DNA of 7,167 nucleotides from Candidatus Zhuqueibacterota bacterium (GTDB lineage Bacteria; SM23-31): NCBI GenBank assembly GCA_022562855.1, contig JADFON010000089.1, positions 1 through 7,167 of the forward strand, given 5' to 3'. Shown here one piece after another: positions 6,620 through 7,167 of this stretch (position 1 is its first letter; each line of letters begins with the position of its first letter). The notes under the pieces are model-generated. The model was not told the DNA's origin, searched no databases, and worked only from the letters and a program-made list of their open reading frames with translations. The position numbers and the translations under genes were made by a program.

Positions 6620-6635
6620 AACCACGTGAGTGGTT
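6620..6635 (+). promoter_or_regulatory. GNRA-capped hairpin just before the second GT2
   Basis: AACCAC-GTGA-GTGGTT forms a perfect 6-bp stem closed by GUGA, a GNRA-type tetraloop. It lies in the 35-base gap, 8 bases before ATG 6644. The best Shine-Dalgarno-like bases (GTGAG) fall in the loop and first stem base, so folding could affect initiation. No T run follows, so it is not a standard terminator. An RNA processing or stability element is another possibility. Confidence 0.4.
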
Positions 6636-6643
6636 ACTATGTG

Positions 6644-7167
6644 ATGCACACTTTTCTCTTCGCAGCAGGTCTTTTCCTCACTTTTTTATACGTCATATTT
6701 GTTTTGTCACTGTATGTCGGACTGGGAAGGCTCAAACCCGGTACAAATTCTACCAGACATAAGGTGTCTGTTGTAGTTGCCGCACGTAACGAAGAAACTC
6801 AAATCCGGGCTTGCATAGACGCGCTTCTCCTGCAGGACTATCCACAAGACCTGCTTGAAATAATCGTCGTAAATGACCGTTCTGAAGATGAGACGCCTTC
6901 AATTCTCGAAGAATACTCAGCAAATAACCCTTCCATCAAAATAATCAACATTAATGTAATTCCCGCGGGTTTTGCCCCAAAAAAGTATGCCATTACAAAA
7001 GGTGTCGAAGCGGCGGAAGGTGAAATTATCTGTTCGACCGATGCTGACTGTGTCCCGCCGCCGACATGGGTATCGGAAATGGTCTCATATTTCGATGACA
7101 AAACCGGATTTGTCGCCGGTTTTTCCCCTCTCTACGCCTCATCTAACGGAAAATTTAAAACCAATAC
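6644..7167 (+). CDS. Family 2 glycosyltransferase, 3'-truncated
   Basis: The first 174 codons of a second GT2 run off the right edge without a stop. The N-terminal hydrophobic segment (about residues 3-28, FLFAAGLFLTFLYVIFVLSLYVG) predicts an inner-membrane anchor. The GT-A domain begins at VSVVVAARNEE, followed by the nucleotide-binding motif VVNDRSEDET (D78, E81, D82) and the DxD motif in STDADC (D133/D135). Sequence and layout are close to the gene at 3837 (ARNEE, DYPxDxLEI, TDADC), so the two are likely paralogues acting on related substrates; this one lacks the low-complexity loop. TED, QxxRW and C-terminal membrane segments would lie beyond the window. ATG 6644 begins directly before the membrane segment. 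GTG 6641 and GTG 6626 are in-frame alternatives that add only 1 or 6 residues, and none of the three has a good Shine-Dalgarno site. It probably shares an operon with the preceding PHP-like gene. Confidence 0.85.
   Translation, partial: MHTFLFAAGLFLTFLYVIFVLSLYVGLGRLKPGTNSTRHKVSVVVAARNEETQIRACIDALLLQDYPQDLLEIIVVNDRSEDETPSILEEYSANNPSIKIININVIPAGFAPKKYAITKGVEAAEGEIICSTDADCVPPPTWVSEMVSYFDDKTGFVAGFSPLYASSNGKFKTN

Noticed and set aside
1-7167. Mobile element, CRISPR array, tRNA or phage remnant
   Set aside because: No transposase or integrase motif, no terminal inverted or spaced direct repeats, and no tRNA-like cloverleaf was seen on either strand.

Overview
The window looks like a piece of a moderately AT-rich bacterial chromosome. 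All six genes are on the + strand and packed with little intergenic space. Two are recognisable housekeeping genes (the 3' part of prmC and a complete rnr). Four form an accessory block: a radical SAM/SPASM protein, a membrane-anchored family 2 glycosyltransferase (GT2), a PHP-like protein of the CehA/McbA type, and a second GT2 cut by the right edge. Only the radical SAM gene has a clear purine-rich Shine-Dalgarno site. The last three genes start with weak or absent ones, as is common in the Bacteroidetes/FCB assemblage. That lineage guess is an inference with low confidence, because there is no rRNA or other phylogenetic marker here.

Layout: 2-439 prmC, 5' truncated. 484-2601 rnr, a full RNase R with HTH, cold-shock, RNB and S1 regions. 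2602-2717 is a 116-base gap with a weak possible promoter and a 15-codon mini-ORF. 2718-3746 radical SAM/SPASM protein. 3747-3836 is a 90-base gap with a 14-bp perfect palindrome. 3837-5012 GT2 with one N-terminal and about three C-terminal membrane segments. 5043-6608 CehA/McbA-like PHP protein. 6644-7167 second GT2, 3' truncated. No stretch over 300 bases lacks a gene, and no tRNA, rRNA, CRISPR array, insertion sequence or convincing terminator was seen.

How the genes may work together: prmC (release-factor methylation) and rnr (RNA decay) are general translation/RNA-turnover genes and probably unrelated to what follows. The four downstream genes have short spacers (90, 30 and 35 bases) and plausibly form one operon. 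Two GT2 paralogues flanking a PHP-like protein, with a radical SAM enzyme in front, suggest assembly or modification of a cell-envelope glycan or glycolipid at the inner membrane. No substrate can be named.

The most interesting signal is the PHP-like protein. Its fold landmarks survive, but most of the metal-binding residues expected by eye are replaced (HxH to HFY, TDH to TGSSH, GSDAH to GSDTQ, and others). It looks like a pseudoenzyme with an intact reading frame. Asn/Gly/Ser/Thr-rich inserts sit directly after two of these degenerate motifs, and a similar insert lies in the nucleotide-sugar region of the first GT2. Small palindromes or hairpins lie at or just before the starts of all three downstream genes.
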